From assembly GCF_000787855.1 (NCBI RefSeq), contig NZ_BBPQ01000002.1, forward strand, positions 273,349 to 337,348: a stretch of DNA of 64,000 bases, written 5' to 3'. A program made the position numbers and the translations under genes. Positions 36,049 to 45,003 of the stretch are shown in pieces (the first letter of the stretch is position 1; each line of letters begins with the position of its first letter). The notes under the pieces were generated by a model that worked only from the letters and a program-made list of their open reading frames with translations, searched no databases and was not told the DNA's origin. Source of the DNA: Streptacidiphilus anmyonensis (GTDB lineage: Bacteria > Actinomycetota > Actinomycetes > Streptomycetales > Streptomycetaceae).

Positions 36049-36784
36049 GTCGTTCCTGCGTGAGCTGCGCCCGTCGGCGCCGCGCCCGCCCGCGCCCGTC
36101 GAGGCGGCGTACCTGGCGGGCGGACCGCGCCGGGTCGTGGACGTGACGCTGATCGACATGACCGGGCGCGGCCTGCTCCACCTCGCCCACACCGGCTGGA
36201 CCTCGGTGGCCCGTCCGCTCCCCGACACGGAACTGGAGTCGGAGGTCCTCGCCGCGCTCGGCCCCGAGGGCCAGCGCCGCACCGACGAGGTCCGCGGCGA
36301 GGTCGCCGCCGGTCCGGCCGTCGCCGCGCTCGCCCGCTCCCTGGCCGACCTCGGGCTCGCCGTCCCTCCCGGCGCACGGGCGGCGCTCGCCGAGGCGGTC
36401 GCGGGCGTGCGGTTCGCGTTCCTGGCCACGCTCGGCCTCGGGGCCACGGCACTGGCCCTCATCGGCGCCCGCGACCTCGTGTCCGGGGCACACGAGGGCC
36501 TGCTGACCCCGGCGGCCTGGTTCGTGCTGCCGCTGGTGCTGACCGGCGGCACGCTGCTGATGGCCCGCGCCGAGTTCGCCCCGGTCACGCCCTGGGCGGC
36601 CCCGGCCGGTCAGGAGCTCCTGCACGCGCTCCGCCCGCGCCGCCGGGCACTCCACCACGCGGCGGACCCGCTGTCGGCGGTCGTCCTGCGCGGGCCCGCG
36701 GCCATCCGTGACCCGCGGCTGCGTGCCGCGCTGACGGTGCGTCCACGGACGCGTCAGGGGCGCGGGGAGACCCCGCGCCCCTGA
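35894..36784 (+). CDS. TIGR04222-like membrane protein
   Basis: 296 residues from ATG 35894; an ATG at about 35818 is in frame but less likely. A first membrane segment (PYLFLVPAVLLAALSSLRL) is followed by the characteristic EAAYLAGGPRRVVDVTLIDM region and further membrane segments (about 180-200 and 210-232), the layout of the TIGR04222 family of actinobacterial membrane proteins of unknown function. The last codons (QGRGETPRP and TGA) are encoded by a palindromic repeat core that also forms a hairpin. It is the second gene after the PIN terminator. Confidence 0.7.
   Translation: MPYLFLVPAVLLAALSSLRLCRLAAASDPLPGLGPEALLLPPGASAPSTPSESFLRELRPSAPRPPAPVEAAYLAGGPRRVVDVTLIDMTGRGLLHLAHTGWTSVARPLPDTELESEVLAALGPEGQRRTDEVRGEVAAGPAVAALARSLADLGLAVPPGARAALAEAVAGVRFAFLATLGLGATALALIGARDLVSGAHEGLLTPAAWFVLPLVLTGGTLLMARAEFAPVTPWAAPAGQELLHALRPRRRALHHAADPLSAVVLRGPAAIRDPRLRAALTVRPRTRQGRGETPRP
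36754..36784. repeat. Bare REP-like hairpin containing a stop codon
   Basis: A perfect 14-bp stem TCAGGGGCGCGGGG (36754-36767) pairs with 36771-36784 around the loop AGA. The arms match those of the longer repeat elements at 43309 and 51789. The stem supplies the last codons and the TGA of the TIGR04222-like gene and may act as its terminator. Confidence 0.8.
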
Positions 36785-36815
36785 GGCGAGTGATGCCGCC
36801 GGACGGGCCCGTCAG

Positions 36816-36856
36816 GCGGGACCGTCAGAGCGGACCGTCGGAGCGGACCGTCAGGC
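36816..36856. repeat. Tandem 13-bp repeats spanning the hemQ stop codon
   Basis: Three copies of a 13-bp unit of the form GCGGACCGTCNGA/G run from 36816 to 36856. The hemQ TGA (36851-36853 read on minus) lies in the last copy. Confidence 0.8.
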
Positions 36857-37567
36857 GAGACCGGCGACGAGCTCGCCGATCGGGCGACGGCGGCCCGTGT
36901 AGAACGGGACCTCCTCGCGGACGTGCAGGCGGGCGCGGCTCGCGCGCAGGTGGCGCATGAGGTCGACGATGCGGTACAGCTCGTCCGCCTCGAAGGCGAG
37001 CAGCCACTCGTAGTCGCCCAGGGCGAAGGACGCGACCGTGTTGGCGCGGACGTCCGGGTAGCCGCGCGCCATCTTGCCGTGCTCGGCCAGCATCTCGCGG
37101 CGCTCGGCGTCCTCCAGCAGGTACCAGTCGTACGAGCGCACGAAGGGGTACACGCAGATGTAGCCGCGCGGCGTCTCGTCCGCGAGGAACGCCGGGATGT
37201 GCGACTTGTTGAACTCCGCCGGGCGGTGCAGGGCCATGTTCGACCAGACCGGCTCCATGCGGCGGCCGAGCTCCGTGCGACGGAAGAGGTTGTACGCCTC
37301 CTGCAGGTTGTCGCTGTCGCCGGAGTGCCACCAGATCATGAGGTCGGCGTCGGCGCGCAGGCCGGAGACGTCGTAGGTGCCGCGCACGGTGACGTCCTTC
37401 TCGGCGAGCTGCGCGAACAGCTCCTCGACCTCGGTGGCCATCGCGGCGCGGTCGTCCGGCAGCGCGTCCTTGAGGCGGAAGACCGACCACAGGGTGTAGC
37501 GGATGACGTCGTTCAGCTCGCGAGCCTTCGGCTTCGCCTTATCGGTGTCAGTGTGCTGGTCACTCAT
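36851..37567 (-). CDS. hemQ: Coproheme decarboxylase (HemQ/ChdC)
   Basis: 238 residues from ATG 37567 (GGGAGA upstream). HemQ oxidatively removes two propionates of iron-coproporphyrin to give protoheme, the last step of the coproporphyrin-dependent heme route of Gram-positive bacteria. It has the chlorite-dismutase fold: [14 protein letters not shown], catalytic Tyr140 in [11 protein letters not shown], and the proximal heme ligand His163 in EHGKMARGY. The gene lies 20 bp behind hemY in the same operon. The stop codon is inside a tandem repeat. Confidence 0.95.
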   Translation of the reverse strand: MSDQHTDTDKAKPKARELNDVIRYTLWSVFRLKDALPDDRAAMATEVEELFAQLAEKDVTVRGTYDVSGLRADADLMIWWHSGDSDNLQEAYNLFRRTELGRRMEPVWSNMALHRPAEFNKSHIPAFLADETPRGYICVYPFVRSYDWYLLEDAERREMLAEHGKMARGYPDVRANTVASFALGDYEWLLAFEADELYRIVDLMRHLRASRARLHVREEVPFYTGRRRPIGELVAGLA

Positions 37568-37587
37568 GGGGTCATTGTCTCCCTTGC

Positions 37588-39042
37588 TCACTCGGCTCCG
37601 GACACCAGGTCCTTCGTCACCGCGGCCGCCGCACGCCAGCCGTCCGCGACGCAGGCCGGGATGCCGACGCCGTGGTAGGCCGCGCCGCACAGCGCCAGGC
37701 CGGGCAGCGCGGCGACGGCCGCCTCGATGCGGGCGACGCGCTGCGGGTGTCCGACGGGGTACTGCGGCAGTCCCGCACGCCAGCGGGTCACCGCGTGCGC
37801 GTACGGCGTCGCTGTGATGCCCGCCGCCTCGCGCAGGTCCGCGCGGGAGAGGGCGACGAGTTCGGCGTCGTCGAGGTCCAGCACCGCCTCCTCGCCCTGG
37901 CGGCCCAGCGAGGTGCGCAGCACGAAACGGTCGGGGGCGGCCTTGTCGAGCCAACCCCACTTGTTGCTGGAGAAGGTGGACGCCTTGATCGCGCGGCCGT
38001 CGACCGGCGGGACCAGGAAGCCGCTGCCGGGCAGCGGACCGAGATCGGCGCGGCGGTAGGCGAGGGTGACCAGCGCCATCCCCGCGTACTCGACCTCGCC
38101 GAGCTCCGCGGCCGCGCCGGGCGCGAGCTCGGCGAGCAGCCGCGCCGCGACCGGCGCGGGGACGGCCAGCACCACGGCGTCGGCGGTCAGCACCCCGCCT
38201 CCCTCGGTGACGACGGTCCAACCGTCCGCGGTGCGGCGCAGTGCGGCGACGGGCGTGTCGGTGCGCAGCTCGGCCCCGGCGGCACGGCAGGCGTCCGCGA
38301 CCGCGCCGGGCAGGCGCCCGATGCCGCCGTCGATGCCGGTGAAGACGGGGGCGGGGTCGGGGTTCTTCGCCACGGCCGCCAGGGCGGCGTGCACGCCCTC
38401 GATCGCGGAACGCTCGCGCCGGGCGATGGCCAGCAACTGCGGCACGGCCGCGCTCAACGAGATCGCGTCGGCGTGGCCGGCGTAGACGCCGCCGAGCAGC
38501 GGCTCGACCAGCCGGTCCACGACCTCGCGGCCCAGCCGCGCGGCCACGTACTCCCCGACGCCGATGTCCTCGCCGATCTCGGTGCGCGGCAGCGTCTCGT
38601 CCTCGGCGGCACGGGCCAGGCCCTCGGGCGAGAGCACGCCGGTGGCGGCGAGCGCGTCGAGATCGCCGGGGACGCCCATCAGGTGGCCCGTGGGCATCGG
38701 GCGCAGCTCGCCGCGGGTCCAGATCGACGCCTTGGCGGTGGTCGGCGGCTGCAGCGCGTCGCCGAGGCCGACGGCCCGCGCCAGCGTGATCGCCTCCGGG
38801 CGGCGGGCCAGCATCGACTCCGCACCCAGGTCCACGCCGACCCCGCCGACCTCACCCGAGAGCAGTTTGCCGCCGAACCGCGGCGAGGCCTCCAGCAGGG
38901 TGACGCGCGCCCGCTCCGTCCCGTCGACGATCCCGCGCAGCCGCGCGGCGGCCGCGAGGCCGGCGATCCCGCCGCCGATCACCAGGACGTGCGGAAGGGC
39001 TCCGGTCGGGCTGCCGGAGGGGGCGGGCGTCGTGCTGTGCAT
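37588..39042 (-). CDS. hemY: Coproporphyrinogen III oxidase (HemY/CgoX type)
   Basis: 484 residues from ATG 39042 with GAGGGAC upstream. The N-terminal FAD-binding Rossmann motif [15 protein letters not shown], then [13 protein letters not shown] and [16 protein letters not shown], are diagnostic of the HemG/HemY flavoprotein family; the C-terminus has the usual [16 protein letters not shown]. It oxidises coproporphyrinogen to coproporphyrin in the Gram-positive route, whose later step HemQ is encoded next. Annotations often call it protoporphyrinogen oxidase (hemG). It is cytosolic or peripheral to the membrane. Confidence 0.94.
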   Translation of the reverse strand: MHSTTPAPSGSPTGALPHVLVIGGGIAGLAAAARLRGIVDGTERARVTLLEASPRFGGKLLSGEVGGVGVDLGAESMLARRPEAITLARAVGLGDALQPPTTAKASIWTRGELRPMPTGHLMGVPGDLDALAATGVLSPEGLARAAEDETLPRTEIGEDIGVGEYVAARLGREVVDRLVEPLLGGVYAGHADAISLSAAVPQLLAIARRERSAIEGVHAALAAVAKNPDPAPVFTGIDGGIGRLPGAVADACRAAGAELRTDTPVAALRRTADGWTVVTEGGGVLTADAVVLAVPAPVAARLLAELAPGAAAELGEVEYAGMALVTLAYRRADLGPLPGSGFLVPPVDGRAIKASTFSSNKWGWLDKAAPDRFVLRTSLGRQGEEAVLDLDDAELVALSRADLREAAGITATPYAHAVTRWRAGLPQYPVGHPQRVARIEAAVAALPGLALCGAAYHGVGIPACVADGWRAAAAVTKDLVSGAE

Positions 39043-39188
39043 GTCCCTCACTCTCGCACACCCCGTCCGCGCCGCCGACCGCGGCCGGGTCTCAACCCTT
39101 TCGTTACCGCCTTGTTGACACAGAGTCGGGAACCCGCGGGCTGTCCGGGGCATCCAATGCGCGAGTACGTGACGAGGGGAGCGGACAC

Positions 39189-40211
39189 ATGCGAACGAGG
39201 GACCACAGACGCAGGCTCGGGATCTCCGTGGCCACCGGATTCCTGGCGGCGGGCCTGGCACTGACCGGCTGTTCGGCGTCCAGCGGCAGCGACAGCAGTG
39301 CGGCGGGCGCGCCGCGCGCCGCGGCGGGGGCGGCGGGATCGGGGGCAGGCGGGTCGCAGGCCCAACCGAAGAGCGGCACGGCGGGAAGCGCACCGTCCTC
39401 CGCGCCCTCGCCCGGAGCGACGGGCGCGGCGGCGGCGAACCGGTCGGTGATCTACAGCGGCGAGATCCAGCTGCGGTCCGCGCACGTCGACGCGGCGGTC
39501 CAACAGACGCAGACGCTGGTCCGGTCGGTCGGCGGCTACATCGACTCCGAGCAGGTCGGAGACGCCACGACGATGCCGTGGAACGGCGGCGTGGCCGCCG
39601 ACTCCGGGACACCCCAGCCCGCGCCGCTCGCCCCGCCGTCCGCGGCGTCGGGCGAGGCGGCGGTCCTGGAGCTGCGCGTCCCGTCCGCGTCCTACGACGC
39701 GGTCTTCACCCAGCTCTCCGCGCTGGGCACGGTGCTGGCGCGCGAGCGCTCCAGCCAGGACGTCACCGAGCAGGTCGTCGACCTGAACGCCCGCGTCACC
39801 AGCGAGAAGGCCAGCCTCGACCGGCTCGACGCGTTGATGAAGCAGGCCGGCTCGCTGAACGACATGCTCACCCTGGAGCAGGCGGTGACCCAGCGGGAGT
39901 CCGATCTCAACTCCCTGGAATCCCAGGTCGCGTCCCTGCAGAGCCAGGTCGCGATGTCGACCGTGACGGTCGAGCTCTTCCAGACGGCGGCCCCGCCGGC
40001 GGCCAAGCCGAAGCCCTCCGGCGCGTGGGGCGCGGCCGGCCACGCACTGGCCGCGGGCTGGCACGGCCTCTATCTCGTGGGCCGGGGCCTGCTGGTGGCC
40101 GTCTCGGCCAGCCTCCCCTTCCTGCTGCCGCTCGCCCTGGTCGGCTACGCCGTCTACCGGCTCTCGCGCCGCCGCCGGAAGGCCCAGGCACACGAAGAGC
40201 ACGAAGAGTAG
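39189..40211 (+). CDS. DUF4349 lipoprotein
   Basis: 340 residues from ATG 39189. The signal peptide ends in the lipobox LTGC (about residue 28), followed by a long Ser/Ala/Gly-rich spacer. The DUF4349 domain starts near RSVIYSGEIQLRSAHVDAA and includes VVDLNARVTSEKASLDRL and a coiled-coil stretch with VTQRESDLNSLESQVASLQS. A C-terminal membrane helix (about 300-322) and a basic tail end the protein. It is an envelope protein of unknown function. It lies between hemY and hemE on the opposite strand; a functional tie to heme is not established. Confidence 0.88.
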   Translation: MRTRDHRRRLGISVATGFLAAGLALTGCSASSGSDSSAAGAPRAAAGAAGSGAGGSQAQPKSGTAGSAPSSAPSPGATGAAAANRSVIYSGEIQLRSAHVDAAVQQTQTLVRSVGGYIDSEQVGDATTMPWNGGVAADSGTPQPAPLAPPSAASGEAAVLELRVPSASYDAVFTQLSALGTVLARERSSQDVTEQVVDLNARVTSEKASLDRLDALMKQAGSLNDMLTLEQAVTQRESDLNSLESQVASLQSQVAMSTVTVELFQTAAPPAAKPKPSGAWGAAGHALAAGWHGLYLVGRGLLVAVSASLPFLLPLALVGYAVYRLSRRRRKAQAHEEHEE

Positions 40212-40227
40212 GAGACAGACGAGGAGT

Positions 40228-40256
40228 GGCACAGCCCAGCGACGCGGGGCTGTGCC
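40228..40256 (+). terminator. Terminator of the DUF4349 gene
   Basis: A 10-bp perfect stem GGCACAGCCC (40228-40237) pairs with 40247-40256 around a 9-nt loop, 17 bp after the stop codon. Confidence 0.7.
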
Positions 40257-40270
40257 GACATGCGGCTGCG

Positions 40271-40366
40271 CCGCGGGGCGCGGGCAACCACCCGGCCGGG
40301 ATGGCCCTGCTCGCGCGGAGACTCCCCACACACGGTGGCTTGTCGCGCCGTTCCCCTCGCCCGCGG
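40271..40366 (+). repeat. Interspersed palindromic element, copy 1
   Basis: About 96 bp with imperfect terminal arms (CCGCGGGGCGCGGGCAAC against the complement of GTTCCCCTCGCCCGCGG) and two internal boxes, GGATGGCCC-like GGGATGGCCC and GTGGCTTGTCGCGC. It shares this build with the elements at 43309 and 51789. It lies between the convergent DUF4349 and hemE genes. Confidence 0.8.
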
Positions 40367-40375
40367 ATCCCGCAG

Positions 40376-41446
40376 CTACCGCTGCGTCTGCTCGTGCACG
40401 TAGGCCGTGAGGCGGGTGAGGGCGTCCGGGTTGGTGGTCGGGTGGACGCCGTGGCCGAGGTTGAAGATGTGGCCGCGGCCGGAGGCCTTCGCGGAGGCGA
40501 GGACCTCGTCCGTCTTCGCGCGGACGGCGAACTCGGGGGCGAACAGGACCGTCGGGTCCAGATTGCCCTGCAGCGCCTTGCCGCCGGCGACCCGGCGGGC
40601 CGCCTCCTCCAGCGGGACGCGCCAGTCCACGCCGACCACGTCCGCACCGGCCTCGCCCATCAGGCCCAGCAGCTCGCCGGTGCCCACGCCGAAGTGGATC
40701 CGCGGGACGCCGTACGAGGCGACCTCCGCGAAGACCTTCTGCGAGGCCGGCATCACCGAGCGCCGGTAGTCGTCCGGCGCCAGCCCGCCCGCCCAGGAGT
40801 CGAAGAGCTGGACGGCCGAGGCCCCAGCCTCGATCTGCACCTTGAGGAAGCCCGCCGTGATGACCGCGAGGCGGTCGACCAGCTCGGCCCAGAGCTCCGG
40901 GTCGCCGTACATGATGGCCTTGGTGTTCTCGTACGTGCGCGACGGGCCGCCCTCGACGAGGTAGCTGGCCAGCGTGTACGGCGCGCCGGCGAAGCCGATC
41001 AGCGGGGTGCTGCCGAGCTCGGCGACGAGCATGCCGACGGCCTCGGTGACGTAGGGGACGTCGGAGGGCTCCAGCGGGCGCAGCTGCGCGAGGTCCTCGC
41101 GGGTGCGCACGGGGTGGGCGATGACGGGGCCGACGCCGGGCTTGATGTCGAGGTCGACGCCGATGGCCTTGAGCGGCACCACAATGTCGCTGTAGTAGAC
41201 GGCCGCGTCCACGCCGTGCCGGCGGACCGGCTGCAGGGTGATCTCCTTGACCAGCTCCGGCATCATGCAGGAGTCCAGCATCGCGATGCCCTCGCGGACC
41301 TTGCGGAACTCCGGGAGCGAACGGCCCGCCTGGCGCATGAACCAGACCGGGGTGTGCGGAACCTCCTCCCCACGGCAGGCGCGCATGAACGCGGAGTCGT
41401 ACGTGGGGCTGCTCTGGCCGATCGGGCCGCTCTCGCTCTGGGTCAC
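40376..41446 (-). CDS. hemE: Uroporphyrinogen decarboxylase
   Basis: 356 residues from GTG 41446; a longer frame upstream lacks support. HemE decarboxylates the four acetate groups of uroporphyrinogen III to give coproporphyrinogen III, the substrate of the HemY encoded nearby. Conserved blocks PVWFMRQAGRSLPEFR, YSDIVVPLKAIG, GFAGAPYTLASYLVEGG and NLGHGVHP near the end are present. It is separated from hemY-hemQ by the opposite-strand DUF4349 gene and so is probably transcribed on its own. A long palindrome lies just upstream. Confidence 0.96.
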   Translation of the reverse strand: MTQSESGPIGQSSPTYDSAFMRACRGEEVPHTPVWFMRQAGRSLPEFRKVREGIAMLDSCMMPELVKEITLQPVRRHGVDAAVYYSDIVVPLKAIGVDLDIKPGVGPVIAHPVRTREDLAQLRPLEPSDVPYVTEAVGMLVAELGSTPLIGFAGAPYTLASYLVEGGPSRTYENTKAIMYGDPELWAELVDRLAVITAGFLKVQIEAGASAVQLFDSWAGGLAPDDYRRSVMPASQKVFAEVASYGVPRIHFGVGTGELLGLMGEAGADVVGVDWRVPLEEAARRVAGGKALQGNLDPTVLFAPEFAVRAKTDEVLASAKASGRGHIFNLGHGVHPTTNPDALTRLTAYVHEQTQR

Positions 41447-41480
41447 CCTGAAATCTTCGCACGCTCGAAGCGGGCGTCTT

Positions 41481-41511
41481 CCGTGGTGTCTGCGCTGCGC
41501 GGACACCACGG
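41481..41511. promoter_or_regulatory. Inverted repeat between hemE and the DUF3000 gene
   Basis: A 10-bp perfect inverted repeat CCGTGGTGTC (41481-41490) with 41502-41511, around an 11-nt centre that is itself nearly palindromic. It lies between two divergent start codons (41446 minus, 41529 plus) and is a candidate operator for one or both. Confidence 0.45.
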
Positions 41512-41528
41512 GCGCATAGTCTTCCGGC

Positions 41529-42236
41529 ATGGCTGGGGTGAGCGGCGGAAAGCCGAGGTACGAGGGCGGTTCCGGGTTCGGTGACGGGGCGTCGGGGGAG
41601 CACTCGTTCCCCGAGCCGTTCCGTGCGGCCGTGACCGAGCTGCTCGGCACCCGGATGCGCCCGGAGATCACGCTGGGGAACACCCCTGCGCCGCGCCGTC
41701 TCGCGCCCTACGCCTACGCGCTGACCGCGACCGTGGAGTCCGACGGCGAGGAGCTGGCCGACGGCCGGCTGGTGCTGCTGCACGACCCGGCCGGGCACGA
41801 GGCCTGGCGGGGCGAGTTCCGGCTGGTCTCGCTGACGCAGTCGGAGCTGGAGCGCGAGATCGCGGACGACCCGCTGCTCGCCGAGGTCGGCTGGTCCTGG
41901 CTGACGGACGCGCTGGAGCAGTTCGGCTGCGGCTACACCGAGCCCAGCGGCACGGTCTCGCGCGCCTACTCGCAGTACTTCGGCGCGATCGCGGAGCGTC
42001 CCTCCAGTACGGAGATCGAGATCCGTGCGTCCTGGACGCCGGTCCCGCACGGTGACGGCTCGCTCGACCTGGGCGCGCACCTGCGTGCGTGGGGCGAGCT
42101 GCTGTGCCAGTGCGCGGGCCTGCCGCCGTCACCGCTGCCGCTGCCGGCTCCGGGCGCACCGTCACCGACCGCGCCCTCGCAGGTGAGCAGCGTCGTGCCG
42201 ATGCCGACGCGCCGCCAGCCGCGCGGCGGGGCGTGA
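41529..42236 (+). CDS. DUF3000 protein
   Basis: 235 residues from ATG 41529. The family-specific core runs PFRAAVTELLGTRMRPEITL to WSWLTDALEQFGCGYTEPSGTVS, followed by a Pro-rich tail. DUF3000 proteins are universal in streptomycetes, cytosolic and of unknown function. Its place between hemE and the response regulator is the same as I remember for other Streptomyces chromosomes. Confidence 0.88.
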   Translation: MAGVSGGKPRYEGGSGFGDGASGEHSFPEPFRAAVTELLGTRMRPEITLGNTPAPRRLAPYAYALTATVESDGEELADGRLVLLHDPAGHEAWRGEFRLVSLTQSELEREIADDPLLAEVGWSWLTDALEQFGCGYTEPSGTVSRAYSQYFGAIAERPSSTEIEIRASWTPVPHGDGSLDLGAHLRAWGELLCQCAGLPPSPLPLPAPGAPSPTAPSQVSSVVPMPTRRQPRGGA

Positions 42237-42516
42237 GACGGCACCCGGTCCGCCCGTCGTTTACTCGCGCCGATCAGGTGAAGGTTCGTCAGCTTCGGCG
42301 TACGCTGGGGTATCCGATTTCGGACATTTGGGTCACATGTTCGGCGTGTCGACCGCTTTTGATCACTTTCGGGTGACTTAGGCTCAATCAGGCTGAACAA
42401 AGTATCCGAACTGCCCGATTTGCCCCTCACTCAATCGTGATCATTCGCTAAAGCCGGGCACCGATGGTGCCGAAGCAGACAGTGACCCTTTCCCGGCACC
42501 TCATACAGGAGGCCTG
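42237..42516 (+). promoter_or_regulatory. Long, relatively A/T-rich leader of the atypical response regulator
   Basis: 280 bp with clearly lower GC than its surroundings and no gene. TTGATC-like and TAGGCT-like words occur near 42359-42384 but at a spacing too short for a standard promoter, so I leave elements unassigned. AGGAGG precedes the GTG at 42517. Confidence 0.4.
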
Positions 42517-43245
42517 GTGTCCGTTCTCCTTGAGCACCCCGCAAACCTGGTCGCCTACCGTCCGACGAAGCCCACCGCCATGGTGGTCATCGCGGACCCG
42601 CGCGTTCGCTCCACGGTCACCCGGCACCTCTGGGCCCTCGGCGTGCGCGACGTGATCGAGGCCTCCTCTCTCGCCGAGGCCCGGCCACGGGTCGGCACCC
42701 CCCGTGACATCTGTGTCGCCGACGTCCACCTCCCGGACGGCTCCGGCCTCGCCATCCTGGCCGAGACCCGCGCCGCGGGCTGGCCCAACGGCCTCGCGCT
42801 CTCCGCCGCCGACGACATCGGCGCGGTCCGCAGCGCGCTCGCCAGCGGGGTCAAGGGCTACGTCGTGACCGGCACCCGCGTCGGCAACGGCGTCCCGCAG
42901 CGCCCCGGCATGAACGGCGTCCCCGCGCTGCGTCCGGGCCTGCCGGGCTCGGCGTCGCACCTGCGGCGCCCCGGCATGCAGATGCCGCCCGGCGCCGGAG
43001 GCGTCCCGGGCTCCGCCCCGACCCAGGGCCAGCCCGCGCCGCAGGCGTACCGCGAGCTCTCCGGCCGCGAGGTCGAGGTGCTGCGTCTCGTCGCGGAGGG
43101 GCAGTCCAACAAGGCGATCGGCGTCGCGATGGGGCTCTCGGCCCTGACGGTCAAGTCCCACCTGGCCCGCATCGCCCGCAAGCTCGGCACGGGCGACCGC
43201 GCGGGCATGGTCGCGGTGGCGCTCCGGACCGGCATCATCCACTGA
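42517..43245 (+). CDS. Atypical LuxR/NarL-type response regulator
   Basis: 242 residues from GTG 42517 with AGGAGG. The N-terminal receiver-like domain has VVIADPRVRSTV where typical regulators have a DD acidic pair, then VADVHLPDGSGL (putative Asp) and GVKGYV (Lys). Residues about 128-172 are a Gly/Pro/Met-rich linker. The C-terminal LuxR helix-turn-helix is intact: LSGREVEVLRLVAEGQSNKAIG and LTVKSHLARI. The missing acidic partner suggests phosphorylation-independent control. There is no kinase gene nearby, so it is an orphan. RNase D and the fatty-acid oxidation genes follow on the same strand. Confidence 0.88.
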   Translation: MSVLLEHPANLVAYRPTKPTAMVVIADPRVRSTVTRHLWALGVRDVIEASSLAEARPRVGTPRDICVADVHLPDGSGLAILAETRAAGWPNGLALSAADDIGAVRSALASGVKGYVVTGTRVGNGVPQRPGMNGVPALRPGLPGSASHLRRPGMQMPPGAGGVPGSAPTQGQPAPQAYRELSGREVEVLRLVAEGQSNKAIGVAMGLSALTVKSHLARIARKLGTGDRAGMVAVALRTGIIH

Positions 43246-43308
43246 GACATCCGCTGAGACCGCCCCTCCCCGGAGGGAACGTTTCGGCGAGGCTCAGGCC
43301 GCACCCTC

Positions 43309-43412
43309 CAGGGGCGCGGGGAACTGCGCGAGAAACCACTGATGTGCGGATGGCCCGCTGTTTCGGGACCCCCCGCCCACGGTGGCTTGTCGCGCAGTCG
43401 CCCGTGCCCCTG
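43309..43412 (+). repeat. Interspersed palindromic element, copy 2
   Basis: 104 bp delimited by CAGGGGCGCGGGGAACTGCG and its imperfect complement ending GCCCGTGCCCCTG, with internal boxes GCGGATGGCCC and GTGGCTTGTCGCGC. It lies between the response regulator and RNase D, in the direction of transcription. Confidence 0.85.
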
Positions 43413-43462
43413 TTGCCTCGCACCGGAAGGTCATCACCCACCTACGGGCGTAGTCTTTGTTC

Positions 43463-44821
43463 GTGACCGACGCCCGCGAAGACGCCATCGACCAAGCAAG
43501 CAGCGATGCCCCCGGGCCGACGGTCGCCGTTCCCCTGCTCGAACCGAGCGAGGGCATCCCGCCCGTCATCGCGGACGCCGACGCGCTCGCGGACGTCGTC
43601 GCCCGCTTCGCGCGCGGGCACGGGCCCGTGGCGATCGACGCCGAGCGGGCCTCGGGCTACCGGTACGGGCAGCGGGCGTACCTCGTGCAGCTGCGCCGCG
43701 AGGGTTCCGGCAGCACGCTGATCGATCCGATCGCCTGTCCGGACCTCTCCGCGCTCGGGGCCGTGCTGGCCGACACCGAGTGGGTGCTGCACGCCGCCAA
43801 CCAGGACCTCCCCTGCCTCGCCGAGCTCGGCATGCGGCCGGCCCGGCTCTTCGACACCGAGCTCGCCGGACGCCTCGCGGGCTTCCCGCGGGTGGGCCTC
43901 GGGCCGATGGTGGAGAACGTGCTCGGGCTGAGCCTGGAGAAGGGCCACTCCGCCGTCGACTGGTCGACCCGCCCCCTCCCCGAGCCGTGGCTGCGCTACG
44001 CCGCGCTCGACGTCGAGGTGCTGGTCGAGCTGCGTGACGCGCTGGAGCAGGAGCTGAGCGACCAGGGCAAGCTCGAGTGGGGGCGGCAGGAGTTCGCCGC
44101 CATCGTCGCCGCTCCCCCGCCCGCACCGCGGGTCGATCCGTGGCGGCGGACGTCCGGCGTGCACAAGATCCGCAGGCGTCGTCAGCTGGCGGCCGTCCGG
44201 GAGCTGTGGCAGCTGCGGGACCGGCTGGCGCGCGAGCGCGACGTCTCCCCCGGGCGCGTCCTCTCCGACGCCGCGATCGTCGCGGCCGCGCTCGCGATGC
44301 CCTCGTCCATCGCCGGGCTGCAGGCCGTACCGGGTTTCGGTCCGCGCATGCACCGCCGGGCGCTGGAGCAGTGGATAGCCGCGATCGAGGTCGCCCGCAC
44401 GCTGCCCGAGCTCCAACTGCCGACGGCCACCGCCGCGCACGAGGGACCGCCGCCGCCGCGCGCCTGGGCCGACAAGGACCCGCTGGCCGCCGCCCGGCTC
44501 TCCGCCGCCCGCGCCGCCGTGACCTCGCTCGCGGAGCGGCTGCACCTGCCGCAGGAGAACCTGGTCACCCCCGAGCTGGTGCGACGCCTCGCGTGGACGC
44601 CCCCGTCCCGGGTCACCGACGGATCGGTCGCGGACGCGCTCGCCGCGCTGGGCGCGCGTCCCTGGCAGATAGAGCAGGTCTCGCCGGTCATCGCCCGCGC
44701 CTTCGTGACCGCCCGGGTGAGCCCGAACGGCGCCACCGCGAGCCCCACCACAGACCCCGCCACAGACCCCGCCACGGGCCCCACCGCGAACGCCTCCGCG
44801 AGTGCCGCCGCGGCGGAGTGA
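43463..44821 (+). CDS. rnd: Ribonuclease D
   Basis: 452 residues from GTG 43463 (a TTG two codons upstream is in frame). The DEDD exonuclease core is visible: VAIDAERASG, HAANQDLPCLAE and the Y-x-x-x-D box RYAALDVEVL, followed by an HRDC domain (about 205-290, LWQLRDRLARERDVSPGRVL). RNase D trims 3' ends of tRNA and other stable RNAs. The last about 25 residues are a low-complexity Pro/Thr/Ala repeat (DPATDPATGP). The gene follows a palindromic element and precedes the fad operon by 182 bp. Confidence 0.92.
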   Translation: MTDAREDAIDQASSDAPGPTVAVPLLEPSEGIPPVIADADALADVVARFARGHGPVAIDAERASGYRYGQRAYLVQLRREGSGSTLIDPIACPDLSALGAVLADTEWVLHAANQDLPCLAELGMRPARLFDTELAGRLAGFPRVGLGPMVENVLGLSLEKGHSAVDWSTRPLPEPWLRYAALDVEVLVELRDALEQELSDQGKLEWGRQEFAAIVAAPPPAPRVDPWRRTSGVHKIRRRRQLAAVRELWQLRDRLARERDVSPGRVLSDAAIVAAALAMPSSIAGLQAVPGFGPRMHRRALEQWIAAIEVARTLPELQLPTATAAHEGPPPPRAWADKDPLAAARLSAARAAVTSLAERLHLPQENLVTPELVRRLAWTPPSRVTDGSVADALAALGARPWQIEQVSPVIARAFVTARVSPNGATASPTTDPATDPATGPTANASASAAAAE

Positions 44822-45003
44822 CCCACGGCTCATCCCTCCCCTCCTTGGCGCGTTGGTTACCGGCGGGTAGCATCACTCTCGGGACGTCGCAGTCGCGAGC
44901 CGCAGTCGTGAGCTTGTCGTGAGCCTCTGCCGCCGTCGGCTGCCCCGTTCCCCTGTGACCACACCGTGCCCGCTGCGAACGGGCGCTTGGGAGGAGAGCC
45001 ACC

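Noticed and set aside
39048-42080. Long minus-strand frame across the DUF4349, hemE and DUF3000 genes
   Set aside because: It covers hemE in a wrong frame and the other two genes in antisense, and has no domain.
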